DNA of 64,000 bases from Chitinophaga sp. sic0106 (GCF_019219075.1 NZ_JAHUWJ010000018.1:1-64000), one strand, 5' to 3'. Positions 1 through 8,780 are shown, counted from the first letter of the stretch. Program-made: numbers and translations. The notes: generated by a model not told the origin, from the letters alone.

Positions 1-1
1 C

Positions 2-46
2 GAACGCTATTATCTGAAAACAGAATGCCAGATTAAATTATTCTAA
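2..46 (+). CDS. possible 3' end of a gene cut by the window edge
   Basis: One frame stays open from base 2 to a TAA at 44-46 and reads as a plausible C-terminus (RYYLKTECQIKLF at the end). Only 14 codons are visible, so no family can be named. The neighbouring DUF4157 gene makes an eCIS-related gene possible, but that is inference only. Confidence 0.25.
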   Translation, partial: ERYYLKTECQIKLF

Positions 47-92
47 CAAACCGCCGTATACCAGACCGGTACGTACGGTGGTGTGAGGGGAC

Positions 93-115
93 AGTGAGGG
101 AAATAATCCCTCACT
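93..115. terminator. intergenic hairpin, possible terminator
   Basis: A 9-bp perfect inverted repeat (AGTGAGGGA / TCCCTCACT) with a 5-base loop lies between the partial gene at the window start and the end of the 139-aa minus-strand gene. It is the right size for a terminator shared by convergent genes, but no clear T tract follows it. Confidence 0.4.
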
Positions 116-165
116 TCCTACTCGATTAGGATTCCTAGCGCGGCTATTCATCAGCCGCTCCTGGC

Positions 166-585
166 TCATTTCTTAAAGTAGTTCTCATTAAAGCGGCATT
201 CCTTGTCAAACAGGGCGTAGGTCTTTCTTTGGGTGGCCGCAATGATCTCCAGTTCTTCCGCTGTTAAAAGCCGTCCTTCCTGTTTGGCGGTTGCTTCTAT
301 AGTGTCCAGCAATTGATAAAGTGCAAATACCATGTTGTCGCCTTTGAAATACTCACGGCGCATTAGTTCCGTTTGCTGGATAAATTCATCTTCCGACACG
401 CGCTCCACTTCATCCTTTCCAAACATCACCTTGGGAAGATAATCGGCTCCGGGTACAAACCTGCCGGTATCCCAATCCAGCTTCAATACCTGCATGCCGC
501 CATTTTCGAGGGGGAGCAACTGTACGGTACGATTGCCGACTACAAAATATTGGGGTGCATCAGGGTTGTTCTGTGTATCATTCAT
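166..585 (-). CDS. hypothetical protein, candidate immunity or chaperone partner of the DUF4157 protein
   Basis: This 139-aa soluble protein is acidic, has no signal peptide or membrane segment, and is rich in predicted helix in its second half. I do not recognise the family. It starts only 3 bp after the stop of the large DUF4157 gene, so the two are almost certainly co-transcribed and probably translationally coupled. Small genes directly downstream of polymorphic toxin or eCIS effector genes often encode immunity proteins or loading chaperones. That role is inferred from position alone. Confidence 0.75.
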   Translation of the reverse strand: MNDTQNNPDAPQYFVVGNRTVQLLPLENGGMQVLKLDWDTGRFVPGADYLPKVMFGKDEVERVSEDEFIQQTELMRREYFKGDNMVFALYQLLDTIEATAKQEGRLLTAEELEIIAATQRKTYALFDKECRFNENYFKK

Positions 586-588
586 AAG

Positions 589-3500
589 TTATTCTTTTAC
601 AGTTTCTGCAGGTTTGGCGGTAGCTTCTTTTATTGCTTTACCAAAAATCTCATTTACCCTGGCTTCTATTGACAAAGCGATGGCATGTTGTTCCGGTGTT
701 AACAGGCCGTCGGCTCTGGCTTTGTCCGGGGCAACCACCCGCTTTATTTCATATATCGGATGCTCGAAACTAGCTACTTTATCTATCTGTTCCAAGTGCA
801 GCCTTAATTCGGCTACATGGCCATTGGACATTTTAATACTCATGAGCACATCGCGGTATCCGCTTTGCTGAGGATCTGCAAAGCGATCCTTGACTTTAAT
901 GATCCTGCCGCCAAATTTGCTTTTTATCACCGCCAAGGCCTGGTAGAGTCCTTCCAGGGTTGTAAATACGAATTTGCCACCTGCCAGGTCCACCAGCCAG
1001 GACGCGTCGCCGCCATATTCATCTTTGACCTTCTGTGAGGCCCGTTCTTTCCCTTTAAGGCCTGGACGCATTTCTTTGCGGCCACCGGCTTTTTTTACGG
1101 CAGGGTCACTCAATATTTCATCCATCACATTGCTTAACTCTTTAGTAGCTTCGGCTGCATCCACATATAGTTTATCCAGATCTGCCGTTGACTGCCGGGG
1201 TTTGCCCTGGTTGATTGCTTTTACCTCTTTTTCAAATTCCCCGCTAATTTTCCGTTGTTCTTCCGTTAATGGTGTAGCCTCCCGCAGGTCCCTGCCTTTA
1301 TATTTTTCCACGACTTTATCCGCGCCAAGGTCTTTCAGTTCTTTCATCACTTCTTCTATTACCGGAATTGCCTCCGGATGTTCAGCGAAGCTCTTGAGGA
1401 TATTGGGGTTTGCTTCCAGGTATTTGCGGATCGGATCAAATTTATACAGCTGGGCTTTAACTTTCTCGATCTTGATGATCAGTTCAATTTCCTTCATGGC
1501 TTCTGCTGCGGTTTCCTCCCGCATTTTCTGTTCACGTGCTGCACCTCTGGCGGCTACTTCTTTGGGACTCATGAATTTTTCATATCCATCAGCGGCGTTA
1601 AGCAATTCCTTCGCAGCGGTTGCCTGCTCTATGTCAGTCAACATCTTATCCATTGCATCCAGCTGCTCTTTTACCATGGCATCAATCTCTTTCAACACAC
1701 CAGATCTCATTTGTTCTGTCAACCTGGCTTTATAACTTTCAATGCTTTTTCTTCCTTCCGGTGTTTTAGCCAGGTCCTTCCAGGGGATTTTCTGACCGTC
1801 CTTAACGGAAGACTGATCAAAGAAGCTATTGTCGCCACTTTCCAGCTTATCCACGAACGTATCCGTGTCCATTTTTTCAATTTCCGTTGCTGTTTTCAGT
1901 GCATTTTCCTTAGCTTCTTCGCCTGCTTTTACGAGGTTCTCGCGATGTCCTTTTACTTCGGTTTGAAATTCTGCTTTTACTTTTTTCAGGTTTATGCCTG
2001 CCTGTACCTGTCGTCTGAATTTTGTAAGAGCTCCATTTATTTTAGCCACTGTTTTCGGGAAAAAGGTTTTTGCTACAAACCGTATGGCTAGTGCCAGTGC
2101 TAACAATCCCACGGCCATTATCACGTTGGTAAGTGCGGCGCCGGCCTTTTTCACCTGCTCTTTAAACTCTTCTTCTGTAGTGGCCTGTGAGGCGGCTTTT
2201 ATGCGTAGCTGTGTTTCTGCGGTGGACAGTACGATGGTTCCAGCCAGCATATATCCCATAAATGCTGCAATGGTAGCTAGTTCTCCTACGCCCGTTAACC
2301 AGGATAATACGTACAGCACGCCGCCTACTGCCAGTAGCCAGCCGGACAGCTTGGCGCCGGCTCCTACGCCTCCTGCCCATCTGGCCCAGGCGTTGGCATC
2401 TCCGCTGGCGGCTTCCTTGATATCCTGTCCCATGCCTTTAAAGGTATCGCCGGTATTTTGCAGGGTAGCTGCTTTTGCAAAGTCCACTGCGGTTTCACCG
2501 GGATGGTCTTTCATGTATTCCAGTTGCGCTTTGGTAACATCCCAGGTTTTTTTAGCTGCCAGGTCGTACCGGTCAGATTCCGACATGGTGCGGATATCCT
2601 TGCCATCCAGGTTTTTCAGCGCACCGTCCATCGCCTCCTGCATGGATGCGGGGCCTGCCTGTTTTGGAGCTGCCTGCTGTTCCTTCATGGCCGCTATTAT
2701 CTGGGCTTTCCGGGCCAGGAACATATCGACCGACTTTTCAAAAAGCTGGAGATTATCGGTAGCGCGTAAGGTCAGCATTTTATATACGGCCAGGTCTTCC
2801 TGGGAAAACTGTTTCAGCTTTTCTGCTATGCGTAGCAATTGTTGATAGTCGCCGGGCTTGAAGGTGCCTTCGCCACCCATCAGGGCTTTTAATTCTTTGG
2901 GGAGGTCCTCCAGTTTCTTTTTTTCCTCCAGTACTTCGTTACGCATATTTTCCCAGGTGGTTGCGTTCCCTTTTTCTCCTGGTTTGATCTTGGTGGTTTT
3001 TCCGGAGACTTCGTAGTATCTTTTATCGGCTTCCGCATTTACTTTATCCTGGCTGTCACCCGGTAAAGCTTTGAAATCTTCTTTTAGTTGTTGTTCTTTC
3101 TCCGCTTTTTCTGCTTTGGCTTTTTCCAGTTTTGCTTTGTGCAGTTGAAAAGGTACGATCTGCCCCCTGTTTTTGCTCATGTCGCAATAGCTGCCACAGG
3201 TCCATGACAGATTCATTTCCTTGCCATAGGTCACCCGTTCAAATAGCCGGTACATTTGTTCAAGGGTAGTATAGCTTTGAGGTACTTTTACCTGGAACGG
3301 TATATAATCAGGATTTTGTTTTTTCTGACGCTGGATTTTTTTCTGGATACCGCTGTTTTGCTGCACCACATGTGTTAGTTCGTGGGCCAGTAGCTTGTCG
3401 CCTTGTTTGCTGCCAGGGCTATAGGTACCCTGGTTAAAATATATATCGCTGCCATGCGTAAAAGCGTGGGCGTTTAGTTGCTCACTCAGTTGCACGGCAG

Positions 3501-3975
3501 TTGAGCCGGTATGTATTTTCACATTGCTGAAGTCTGCGCCAATCGCGTTTTCCATATGTGCGCGGGTGTTATCCGGCAATGGTGCTCCACCGCCCTTTGT
3601 TTGTTGCAATGTGGTTGCTACATCATCCCCTGCGGTTACTTCCCCTGTTTTCTCTTTCCTGCTGACAGGTATTGCATCTTCACTTTCATCTTGCTGCATT
3701 AATTCCTCTTCTTCGCAATGGGCGCATTTTCGCTGTACTGCGTTGGCAGCTGGTGAAAAGAAAGGCGGTAGCTGGCTACGTGTAAGATCCGGCATTGCCG
3801 TTACTTTATCGGCCACTGCATCGGCTTCCTTTTCATAAGGATCGTCAGGAGGATTAACTACCAGTTTGGGTTGTATGCCTGCTGGAACAAAAAAGGGAGT
3901 CGCACTGCTTTTCTCAATAAAATTTGCATTGGCAGCCGGCACCGTATTTTTGGGTGATTGAGTTTGATGCTCCAT
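589..3975 (-). CDS. DUF4157-domain protein with a C-terminal RelA/SpoT-like domain, putative eCIS effector
   Basis: This is a 1128-aa protein. Residues 35-60 carry the QPKL...DDPYEKEAD segment typical of DUF4157 proteins; a CxxC (KCAHC) lies near residue 84, and the metalloprotease-like HELTH motif is at 198-202. The centre is long, charged and coiled-coil-like, with hydrophobic segments at about 540-590 and 615-640. The C-terminus (about 965-1100) resembles a RelA/SpoT nucleotide synthetase fold. It has a basic R/K/S/K segment, DLAGGKFVF (compare DLxGxR), SGYRDVL (compare GYxSxH) and a final AELRLHL strand (compare ExQxR, here degenerate). DUF4157 proteins are recurrent companions or cargo of eCIS particles. 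A toxic alarmone-synthetase tip, as in toxSAS proteins, is inference. The next gene may give immunity. Confidence 0.85.
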   Translation of the reverse strand: MEHQTQSPKNTVPAANANFIEKSSATPFFVPAGIQPKLVVNPPDDPYEKEADAVADKVTAMPDLTRSQLPPFFSPAANAVQRKCAHCEEEELMQQDESEDAIPVSRKEKTGEVTAGDDVATTLQQTKGGGAPLPDNTRAHMENAIGADFSNVKIHTGSTAVQLSEQLNAHAFTHGSDIYFNQGTYSPGSKQGDKLLAHELTHVVQQNSGIQKKIQRQKKQNPDYIPFQVKVPQSYTTLEQMYRLFERVTYGKEMNLSWTCGSYCDMSKNRGQIVPFQLHKAKLEKAKAEKAEKEQQLKEDFKALPGDSQDKVNAEADKRYYEVSGKTTKIKPGEKGNATTWENMRNEVLEEKKKLEDLPKELKALMGGEGTFKPGDYQQLLRIAEKLKQFSQEDLAVYKMLTLRATDNLQLFEKSVDMFLARKAQIIAAMKEQQAAPKQAGPASMQEAMDGALKNLDGKDIRTMSESDRYDLAAKKTWDVTKAQLEYMKDHPGETAVDFAKAATLQNTGDTFKGMGQDIKEAASGDANAWARWAGGVGAGAKLSGWLLAVGGVLYVLSWLTGVGELATIAAFMGYMLAGTIVLSTAETQLRIKAASQATTEEEFKEQVKKAGAALTNVIMAVGLLALALAIRFVAKTFFPKTVAKINGALTKFRRQVQAGINLKKVKAEFQTEVKGHRENLVKAGEEAKENALKTATEIEKMDTDTFVDKLESGDNSFFDQSSVKDGQKIPWKDLAKTPEGRKSIESYKARLTEQMRSGVLKEIDAMVKEQLDAMDKMLTDIEQATAAKELLNAADGYEKFMSPKEVAARGAAREQKMREETAAEAMKEIELIIKIEKVKAQLYKFDPIRKYLEANPNILKSFAEHPEAIPVIEEVMKELKDLGADKVVEKYKGRDLREATPLTEEQRKISGEFEKEVKAINQGKPRQSTADLDKLYVDAAEATKELSNVMDEILSDPAVKKAGGRKEMRPGLKGKERASQKVKDEYGGDASWLVDLAGGKFVFTTLEGLYQALAVIKSKFGGRIIKVKDRFADPQQSGYRDVLMSIKMSNGHVAELRLHLEQIDKVASFEHPIYEIKRVVAPDKARADGLLTPEQHAIALSIEARVNEIFGKAIKEATAKPAETVKE

Positions 3976-4320
3976 GTCAATGTGTTTTAGTCCCTGGTGT
4001 CACAGCAACATGCCGCTGGGAATAAGCGTTCAGCCGGGTTTCCGGGAAAAGGGGTTTATCCATGATGTTCGTAATTCAGGGGTTACAGATTATTATTTTT
4101 TTGGGGTCAGGCAGTACCTGCTTTATTTGCTGCTCAAAGCTGTTGTTAACACATGAGTTGAGTGAATTCTAAATTAACTGAAAAAAAAATGCCGGCAAAT
4201 TTTTTTCGAGGGGATGAGGGGAATAGCGTATAAGTACTGATGGGGGAAAGGTAGAAGTATCAGGGTGGAAATGTAAAAGTTCCACAGGCGCAGGAGAAAA
4301 CAGGCTTGTGTTAACAGAAA
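3976..4320. other. intergenic region upstream of the DUF4157 gene
   Basis: These 345 bp separate the DUF4157 gene (minus strand) from the GNAT/XRE locus (plus strand). They must hold the promoter of the DUF4157 gene. A short A-run/TGCCGGCA/T-run segment near 4180-4207 could fold as a weak hairpin. I see no gene or RNA here. Confidence 0.5.
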
Positions 4321-4362
4321 TTTACATTTAATGTAAATTTTAATTTACTAAAAAGGTAAATT
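4321..4362. promoter_or_regulatory. two palindromic operator-like sites upstream of the GNAT/XRE genes
   Basis: Two inverted repeats lie side by side 30-70 bp before the first ATG. One is TTTACATT-T-AATGTAAA (4321-4337) and the other AATTTAC-N7-GTAAATT (4342-4362). Both share the half-site TTTAC/GTAAA. Paired palindromes overlapping a promoter are typical of autoregulation by an HTH antitoxin-like protein, here most likely the downstream XRE protein. Confidence 0.55.
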
Positions 4363-4392
4363 TTTGTAGATTCGCATCTCAACTTAATTGTC

Positions 4393-4859
4393 ATGTACAT
4401 TGAAGAGCAATCTACGGATAAAAGAATTTTAGTTGATATAGAATTAGTTACGAATGAGGATTTTAATATTATAAAAGATTTATGCAAATTTGATTTTGAC
4501 TGGAGTCAATACAAGAGTGAGCTGGTTATAAGCTAGTTCCGTGTATGACAAATGACATGGCTGGACTTACAGCGCTAATTGATCATTCTGAAGAGGGTTT
4601 TTGTTATATAGAGATAAAGTTATTAGAATCTGCGAGGGAAAATATTGGTATAAATAAGAAGTACAGGAGGGTAGCAGGTACGCTTATAGCCTTCGCTTGC
4701 CGTGAGGCATTTAGGAAAGGTTATTATGGTGCCGTATTCTTAGTCCCTAAAACCAAATTAATACCGTATTACATACAGAAATATGGATTTAAAAATGTTG
4801 GAAGAGGACTATGGTTGGATATGGATGCATCCCTCGGATTAATAGAAAGGTATTTGTAA
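4393..4859 (+). pseudogene. GNAT acetyltransferase-like gene, interrupted by a frameshift
   Basis: The reading frame starts at ATG 4393 and stops at TAG 4534-4536 after 47 codons. The other frame, entered near 4524-4527, continues without a break as YKLVPCMTNDMAGL... to 4859. Joined together, the parts give a protein of about 155 aa with GNAT features: an acetyl-CoA-binding RRVAGTLIAFACREAF segment and a final KTKLIPYYIQKYGF motif. A single missing base near 4525 would explain the break. It could be a real pseudogene, a sequencing error, or a programmed shift, although no obvious slippery site is visible. It sits directly upstream of an XRE regulator, an arrangement like a toxin-antitoxin pair. 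Confidence 0.7.
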
Positions 4860-4903
4860 AGCAACTGAGTTTTGAAAATAATATTAACACAGGAGGTCTA
4901 ATC

Positions 4904-5428
4904 ATGAAGAGCGATAGAAAACTGAAAAAGCATACCCTTGATGAAATCGCTGATGCCCATCTTCTGTCTGAAGATTTAAGCCAAAAGGAAAGGGCAGCAA
5001 TTCTAAAAGAATTAGCGATGGCCAAAGATAAAGCTGTTTCCAATTTATCTAATGAAAAGAGAATTCTCGCATCCATCCTGCAATTAAGATTTGAAATGGA
5101 AGACTATGCGAGTAAAGCTGTCTATGATAAAAATAGCTCATTTGGAGCCTTCCTGAAAACATATATCTCCAGGCTTCAGTTAAGGAACAAGGATTTTGCT
5201 GACCAGTTGGGGATGGAACCATCGGAACTGAGCCATATTTTGAGTGGATACAGGAGGCCTAATGACAAAATACTGATACGGCTGGAACTCCATTCTAACA
5301 AGAATATTTCAGCGCTGCTCTGGTATAAGATTCTGGAAAGGGAAAAGGAATATGAGTTGTCTACAAACTTTAGTTTGCGGGAAGCGGAAAGGCCTTATGT
5401 GAAGCAGTATTTTTCGTATTCATTTTAG
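4904..5428 (+). CDS. XRE-family helix-turn-helix protein, antitoxin-like
   Basis: This is a 174-aa protein. The start at 4904 is chosen because a strong AGGAGG (4891-4896) lies 7 bp upstream; upstream in-frame codons would overlap the GNAT gene. Residues 1-80 are charged and helical. Residues about 100-140 form a Cro/C1-type HTH (LRNKDFADQLGMEPSELSHILSGYRRP), followed by helix to the end. HigA-like antitoxins have this layout. The gene starts 44 bp after the frameshifted GNAT gene and probably shares its promoter and operators. Its 3' end overlaps the convergent membrane-protein gene by 4 bp. Confidence 0.85.
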   Translation: MKSDRKLKKHTLDEIADAHLLSEDLSQKERAAILKELAMAKDKAVSNLSNEKRILASILQLRFEMEDYASKAVYDKNSSFGAFLKTYISRLQLRNKDFADQLGMEPSELSHILSGYRRPNDKILIRLELHSNKNISALLWYKILEREKEYELSTNFSLREAERPYVKQYFSYSF

Positions 5429-6378
5429 TTGGAGGGGGGTAAGCTGTCTGGGTGTATGTATTTTATTATTATGTATTCAGAAATTGGTTTTAGTCGCCGC
5501 TGTTGTATAGGATGGTAGCCTGGGGCTGTAAAAAACTCTATATTATTGTCTTTCTTTGAGTACCATACATTTCCTACCGCATTTAAAGTGATGGTATCTG
5601 GTTGGGTGATTTTTTTGAAATTCTTTAATTTGAAGGAGTCTAATCCGATTACCAAAGTATCATGAAAAGTTTGATTACATGACACCTGTATGTAATGGTC
5701 CCCTGCCCAGTACATACAACTTTCTTTTCCGGCTAAAAGTCGACCATAATACCTTTGATAGCTCCAGTATCCGGTTATTGATAGGATAAAAAACATTAAA
5801 CCTGCTAAGCCTTTTTTTCGAAAAGCTGATTGCTTGCTCAGATAGCCTGCAGGCCTGAGCATCATCCATTTATTCCACAATAAATTACTAACTTTTTCCT
5901 CCTTTTGGGGTTCGTCATTTGTTGTAGAGATACTTTTGGGTTCCTTTTTAGGGATTACTTCCTTCTGTGCAACTTCTTCCGACAGTATTTCCTCTACCTT
6001 GTTTGTTTCTTGGAGGTTGGTCTGGTACCTTCTTCCAATCTGATAAGGTCTTGATTCAAAATCCGTCAGCCATGCCAGTAATTCAATATTCTTAACGTCA
6101 GTATTTGAGATCTGTTTTCTCAAATAATTTACGAGGGGTTTAAACTTATCAGGATCATGTTTTCGGATAGCCTGAATATATTCTGGAACACTGTCTTTTT
6201 TGCCAAAGAATGTTCTGAGTATTTCCTCGTCCTTTGTGCGATAACGTTCATGGCATACTGCTATACATTCTTCCCTGATTTTAGCCGGTGTGGGATGCAC
6301 GAGGCGATGTGAGAGGGCATTATTAGCCTTTTTATTCTCATAATCTGCGTAAACCTGCGTTTGATAATCGATAAACAT
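5425..6378 (-). CDS. single-pass membrane protein of unknown function
   Basis: This 317-aa protein has a cytoplasmic N-terminal half (1-125, helical, basic), a Glu/Lys-rich linker (125-165), one hydrophobic segment at about 188-207 and a C-terminal domain of about 110 residues that looks beta-rich (DTLVIGLDSFKLKNF, DTITLNAVGNVWY). I do not recognise a named family. The layout suggests an N-in membrane anchor with a periplasmic beta domain. It converges on the XRE gene with a 4-bp overlap, and its promoter must lie in 6379-6480, where a cluster of GGAATT repeats is found. Confidence 0.75.
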   Translation of the reverse strand: MFIDYQTQVYADYENKKANNALSHRLVHPTPAKIREECIAVCHERYRTKDEEILRTFFGKKDSVPEYIQAIRKHDPDKFKPLVNYLRKQISNTDVKNIELLAWLTDFESRPYQIGRRYQTNLQETNKVEEILSEEVAQKEVIPKKEPKSISTTNDEPQKEEKVSNLLWNKWMMLRPAGYLSKQSAFRKKGLAGLMFFILSITGYWSYQRYYGRLLAGKESCMYWAGDHYIQVSCNQTFHDTLVIGLDSFKLKNFKKITQPDTITLNAVGNVWYSKKDNNIEFFTAPGYHPIQQRRLKPISEYIIIKYIHPDSLPPSN

Positions 6379-6411
6379 CTTAAAAGTATAAGGTTGTATA
6401 ACTGAATTTTT

Positions 6412-6466
6412 GGAATTGGTCCAGCTATTCTGGAATTAGCCGGGAATTTTCGGAATTCTCGGAATT
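6412..6466. repeat. cluster of five GGAATT repeats
   Basis: GGAATT occurs at 6412, 6432, 6443, 6452 and 6461, so the last four copies are spaced 9-11 bp apart. The cluster begins 34 bp upstream of the start of the minus-strand membrane-protein gene and could be a regulator-binding array for it. This is inference. Confidence 0.4.
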
Positions 6467-6647
6467 GTTTGCATATCAGCCACTTATGCCGGGGTACCTT
6501 TGTTTCGAAATCAATTAGTCCTTGTGTTAGCTAGCGGGACTACTGTACAGAATTGATTTCGCCGGAGTAAAGAGAGCGGTTGTCTGTAACCAGCCTGGGA
6601 AGTGTTTACCTGCTTCCGCTATCGATACTCTTCCCTTCCCAACAAAC

Positions 6648-6667
6648 TGTGAGAAGCGCTTCTCACA
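6648..6667. promoter_or_regulatory. perfect 20-bp palindrome
   Basis: TGTGAGAAGC is followed immediately by its reverse complement, giving a perfect 20-bp dyad without spacer. It lies in the 348-bp region (6379-6726) between the divergent membrane-protein gene and the small proline-rich ORF. It could be an operator or form a cruciform. Apart from it and the GGAATT cluster I see nothing else in that region. Confidence 0.45.
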
Positions 6668-6726
6668 ACCTCATCAGTACGGCTCTAAAAGCCTACCCAT
6701 TCTTAAACATATTAATTATTAATACA

Positions 6727-6894
6727 ATGCTTTATTTATTTATAAGTATGTTTTGGGCATTGGTGTGCCCGGACTACAACAGTGCTACTACTAATGGTAA
6801 TGGTCCACAGATGACTACAATGGATACAGGAGGAGAAACTGGTCATGTGCCACCTTATCCACCACCCCCACCACCAAAACCACAATCAAACTAA
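6727..6894 (+). CDS. small proline-rich, possibly exported peptide
   Basis: The 55-codon frame starts at ATG 6727. It has a hydrophobic N-terminus (MLYLFISMFWALVCPDYNSA), then a Gly/Thr-rich part, and ends in a poly-proline tail (VPPYPPPPPPKPQSN). It is followed 11 bp later by a strong terminator hairpin, which argues that a transcript ends here. A longer in-frame start at 6580 is possible but adds sequence with no gene-like features. Its position just upstream of a periplasmic TPR sensor kinase makes a secreted-peptide role thinkable, but this is speculation. Confidence 0.45.
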   Translation: MLYLFISMFWALVCPDYNSATTNGNGPQMTTMDTGGETGHVPPYPPPPPPKPQSN

Positions 6895-6905
6895 ATACCT
6901 TGAAT

Positions 6906-6939
6906 GGTAAGGCAGGAATTAACCTGCCTTACCGCTTTT
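6906..6939 (+). terminator. rho-independent terminator after the small proline-rich ORF
   Basis: A perfect 11-bp stem (GGTAAGGCAGG / CCTGCCTTACC) with a 6-base loop at 6906-6933 is followed by GCTTTTA. Confidence 0.75.
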
Positions 6940-7139
6940 AGATAATAACTATTTTTAACAATATTGGTTTTATTAACATTTGCATAACTATAGAGTCTGA
7001 TTTTTTACTCCTAATCCTGAATGCTGCCGGAAATAAAAATATATATTTGTTATACTTTGTGTCGATAGAGAATCCTTCTGTAAATGAAGTTGTAAACGAG
7101 AATAACTCATTTCCAATATCCCCTTAAAATTGTCATAAT

Positions 7140-8780
7140 TTGAGAACTCCAGTTTGCTTTCTGATATTGATTTGTCTCTTTGCCTGCCATAAGCAACGTT
7201 CCCCTGTGCCAGTCGTATTTGAACCTGATTTTCAAAAAGGCTTGGCATTATTACATGTGAAAAATGATTCAGCTTTTTATTACTTTAATCAAGTCGTGTC
7301 ACATTCAGATGACAGTCTACAGATTGCCATGGCATATAACAGCATGGCATCTATACAGTCGGACGAAGGAGACTATTTTGGCAGCCAGGAAAACCTACTT
7401 AAATCTCTTCATTTTTTGCACGAAAAGAGAAAGGAAGATTCCACCTGTCTTTCGTCTGATTATAATGAGCTGGGAATGACCAGTTCCAGTCTGAAAAATT
7501 ATGCGGCTGCAGTTGATTACTATGATCGGGCATTGGCTTTCGCTACACATGATGGAGCTAAACTGATATACCTGAATAACAAAGCACTAGCTTACCAAAA
7601 AATCAAAGAGTTTGCCAAGGCCATTATTATATTTGACAGTCTTCTAAACAAAAACGACACAAACAGACGCTCTTATGCCAGAGTTTTATCTAACAGGGCG
7701 CGTACTAAATGGCTTCAGAACTCCAATTACTTGGCTGCTTCTGAGCTGTGGACCGCATTACAGATCAGGACAGAGGAGCAGGATCTTTGGGGCCAAAATG
7801 CCAGTTATTCCCATCTTTCCGATTATTACGCCCGTACACGGCCGGACTCGGCTTTGATTTATGCTCATCGAATGTATAATATCGCAATTCGGCTTAATAG
7901 TCCTGATGATCAACTGGAAGCATTACAGAAATTGATCCTACTAGATTCCCCACTTAATAATCAACAGTATTTTGCCCGTTATCAGTCTTTGAACGACAGT
8001 TTACAAACGGCCCGTAATAATTCAAAAAACCAGTTTGCCCTCATTCGTTATGATGCAGAGAAAAACAAACTGGAAAATATGCAACTTCAAAAAGAAAATG
8101 CTGATAAGCAGTTGCAGATTTTTCAACAGCGGATGATGATTTATGGAGGCCTTACTTTAGCATTTTTTGGTTTGGCCTCCTCTTATTTCTGGTTTCGCAA
8201 AAGAAAGCAGAAAATCATCCAGGAGGAGAAATTGAAACATTCCAAAAAAGTACACGATGTAGTGGCCGGTGACATATATAGTCTGATGACAGAAACAGAG
8301 CACAATGGTATGATGGAAAAAGATGTGCTTCTGGATCGGTTAGATGATATTTATAATAAGTCCCGGGACATTTCTTATGAACAATCTCATAAAACCAAGG
8401 TTCCCTATCATGAAGAAATTGCCGGTTTACTAGGTATATTTAAATCAGAAACCATAGGAGTGGTAACGATCGGTAATAACTATGAATTGTGGGAAATGTC
8501 CAGTGATACCACCCGGTCTGAATTAAAATACATTATACGGGAATTGATGGTGAATATGAAAAAACATAGTGCCGCTACCACGGTAATCTTCAATTTTGAA
8601 AAAACTACTAACTGTATAAACATAACTTATACAGATAATGGTGTAGGACTTGCATCCGAAATTAAACAGGGAAACGGATTGAGAAATACGGTTTCCCGTA
8701 TAAATGCAATCGGAGGAGTAATTAATTTTGATATGGCAGTAGAAAAGGGAACGAAAGTCTTAATATCCTTTCCAATTTGA
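7140..8780 (+). CDS. TPR-domain sensor histidine kinase (LiaS/NarX-type catalytic end), lipoprotein-like N-terminus
   Basis: This 546-aa protein begins with TTG; an in-frame stop lies 15 bp upstream and the signal sequence starts at this codon. Residues 3-16 form a signal with a lipobox-like LFAC. About 25-285 are TPR-like helical repeats, 285-330 a coiled coil, and 332-352 a membrane helix. The cytoplasmic end has a HisKA_3-like box KVHDVVAGDIY with His372, then a GHKL ATPase (RELMVNMKKH N-box, DNGVGL, GNGLRN). It should sense a periplasmic ligand and phosphorylate the response regulator encoded 5 bp downstream. Such TPR kinases are common in Bacteroidota and their ligands are rarely known. 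Confidence 0.9.
   Translation: MRTPVCFLILICLFACHKQRSPVPVVFEPDFQKGLALLHVKNDSAFYYFNQVVSHSDDSLQIAMAYNSMASIQSDEGDYFGSQENLLKSLHFLHEKRKEDSTCLSSDYNELGMTSSSLKNYAAAVDYYDRALAFATHDGAKLIYLNNKALAYQKIKEFAKAIIIFDSLLNKNDTNRRSYARVLSNRARTKWLQNSNYLAASELWTALQIRTEEQDLWGQNASYSHLSDYYARTRPDSALIYAHRMYNIAIRLNSPDDQLEALQKLILLDSPLNNQQYFARYQSLNDSLQTARNNSKNQFALIRYDAEKNKLENMQLQKENADKQLQIFQQRMMIYGGLTLAFFGLASSYFWFRKRKQKIIQEEKLKHSKKVHDVVAGDIYSLMTETEHNGMMEKDVLLDRLDDIYNKSRDISYEQSHKTKVPYHEEIAGLLGIFKSETIGVVTIGNNYELWEMSSDTTRSELKYIIRELMVNMKKHSAATTVIFNFEKTTNCINITYTDNGVGLASEIKQGNGLRNTVSRINAIGGVINFDMAVEKGTKVLISFPI

Noticed and set aside
974..2845. Long plus-strand open frames opposite the DUF4157 gene
   Set aside because: They mirror the coiled-coil, low-complexity minus-strand gene and show no own motifs or start signals.
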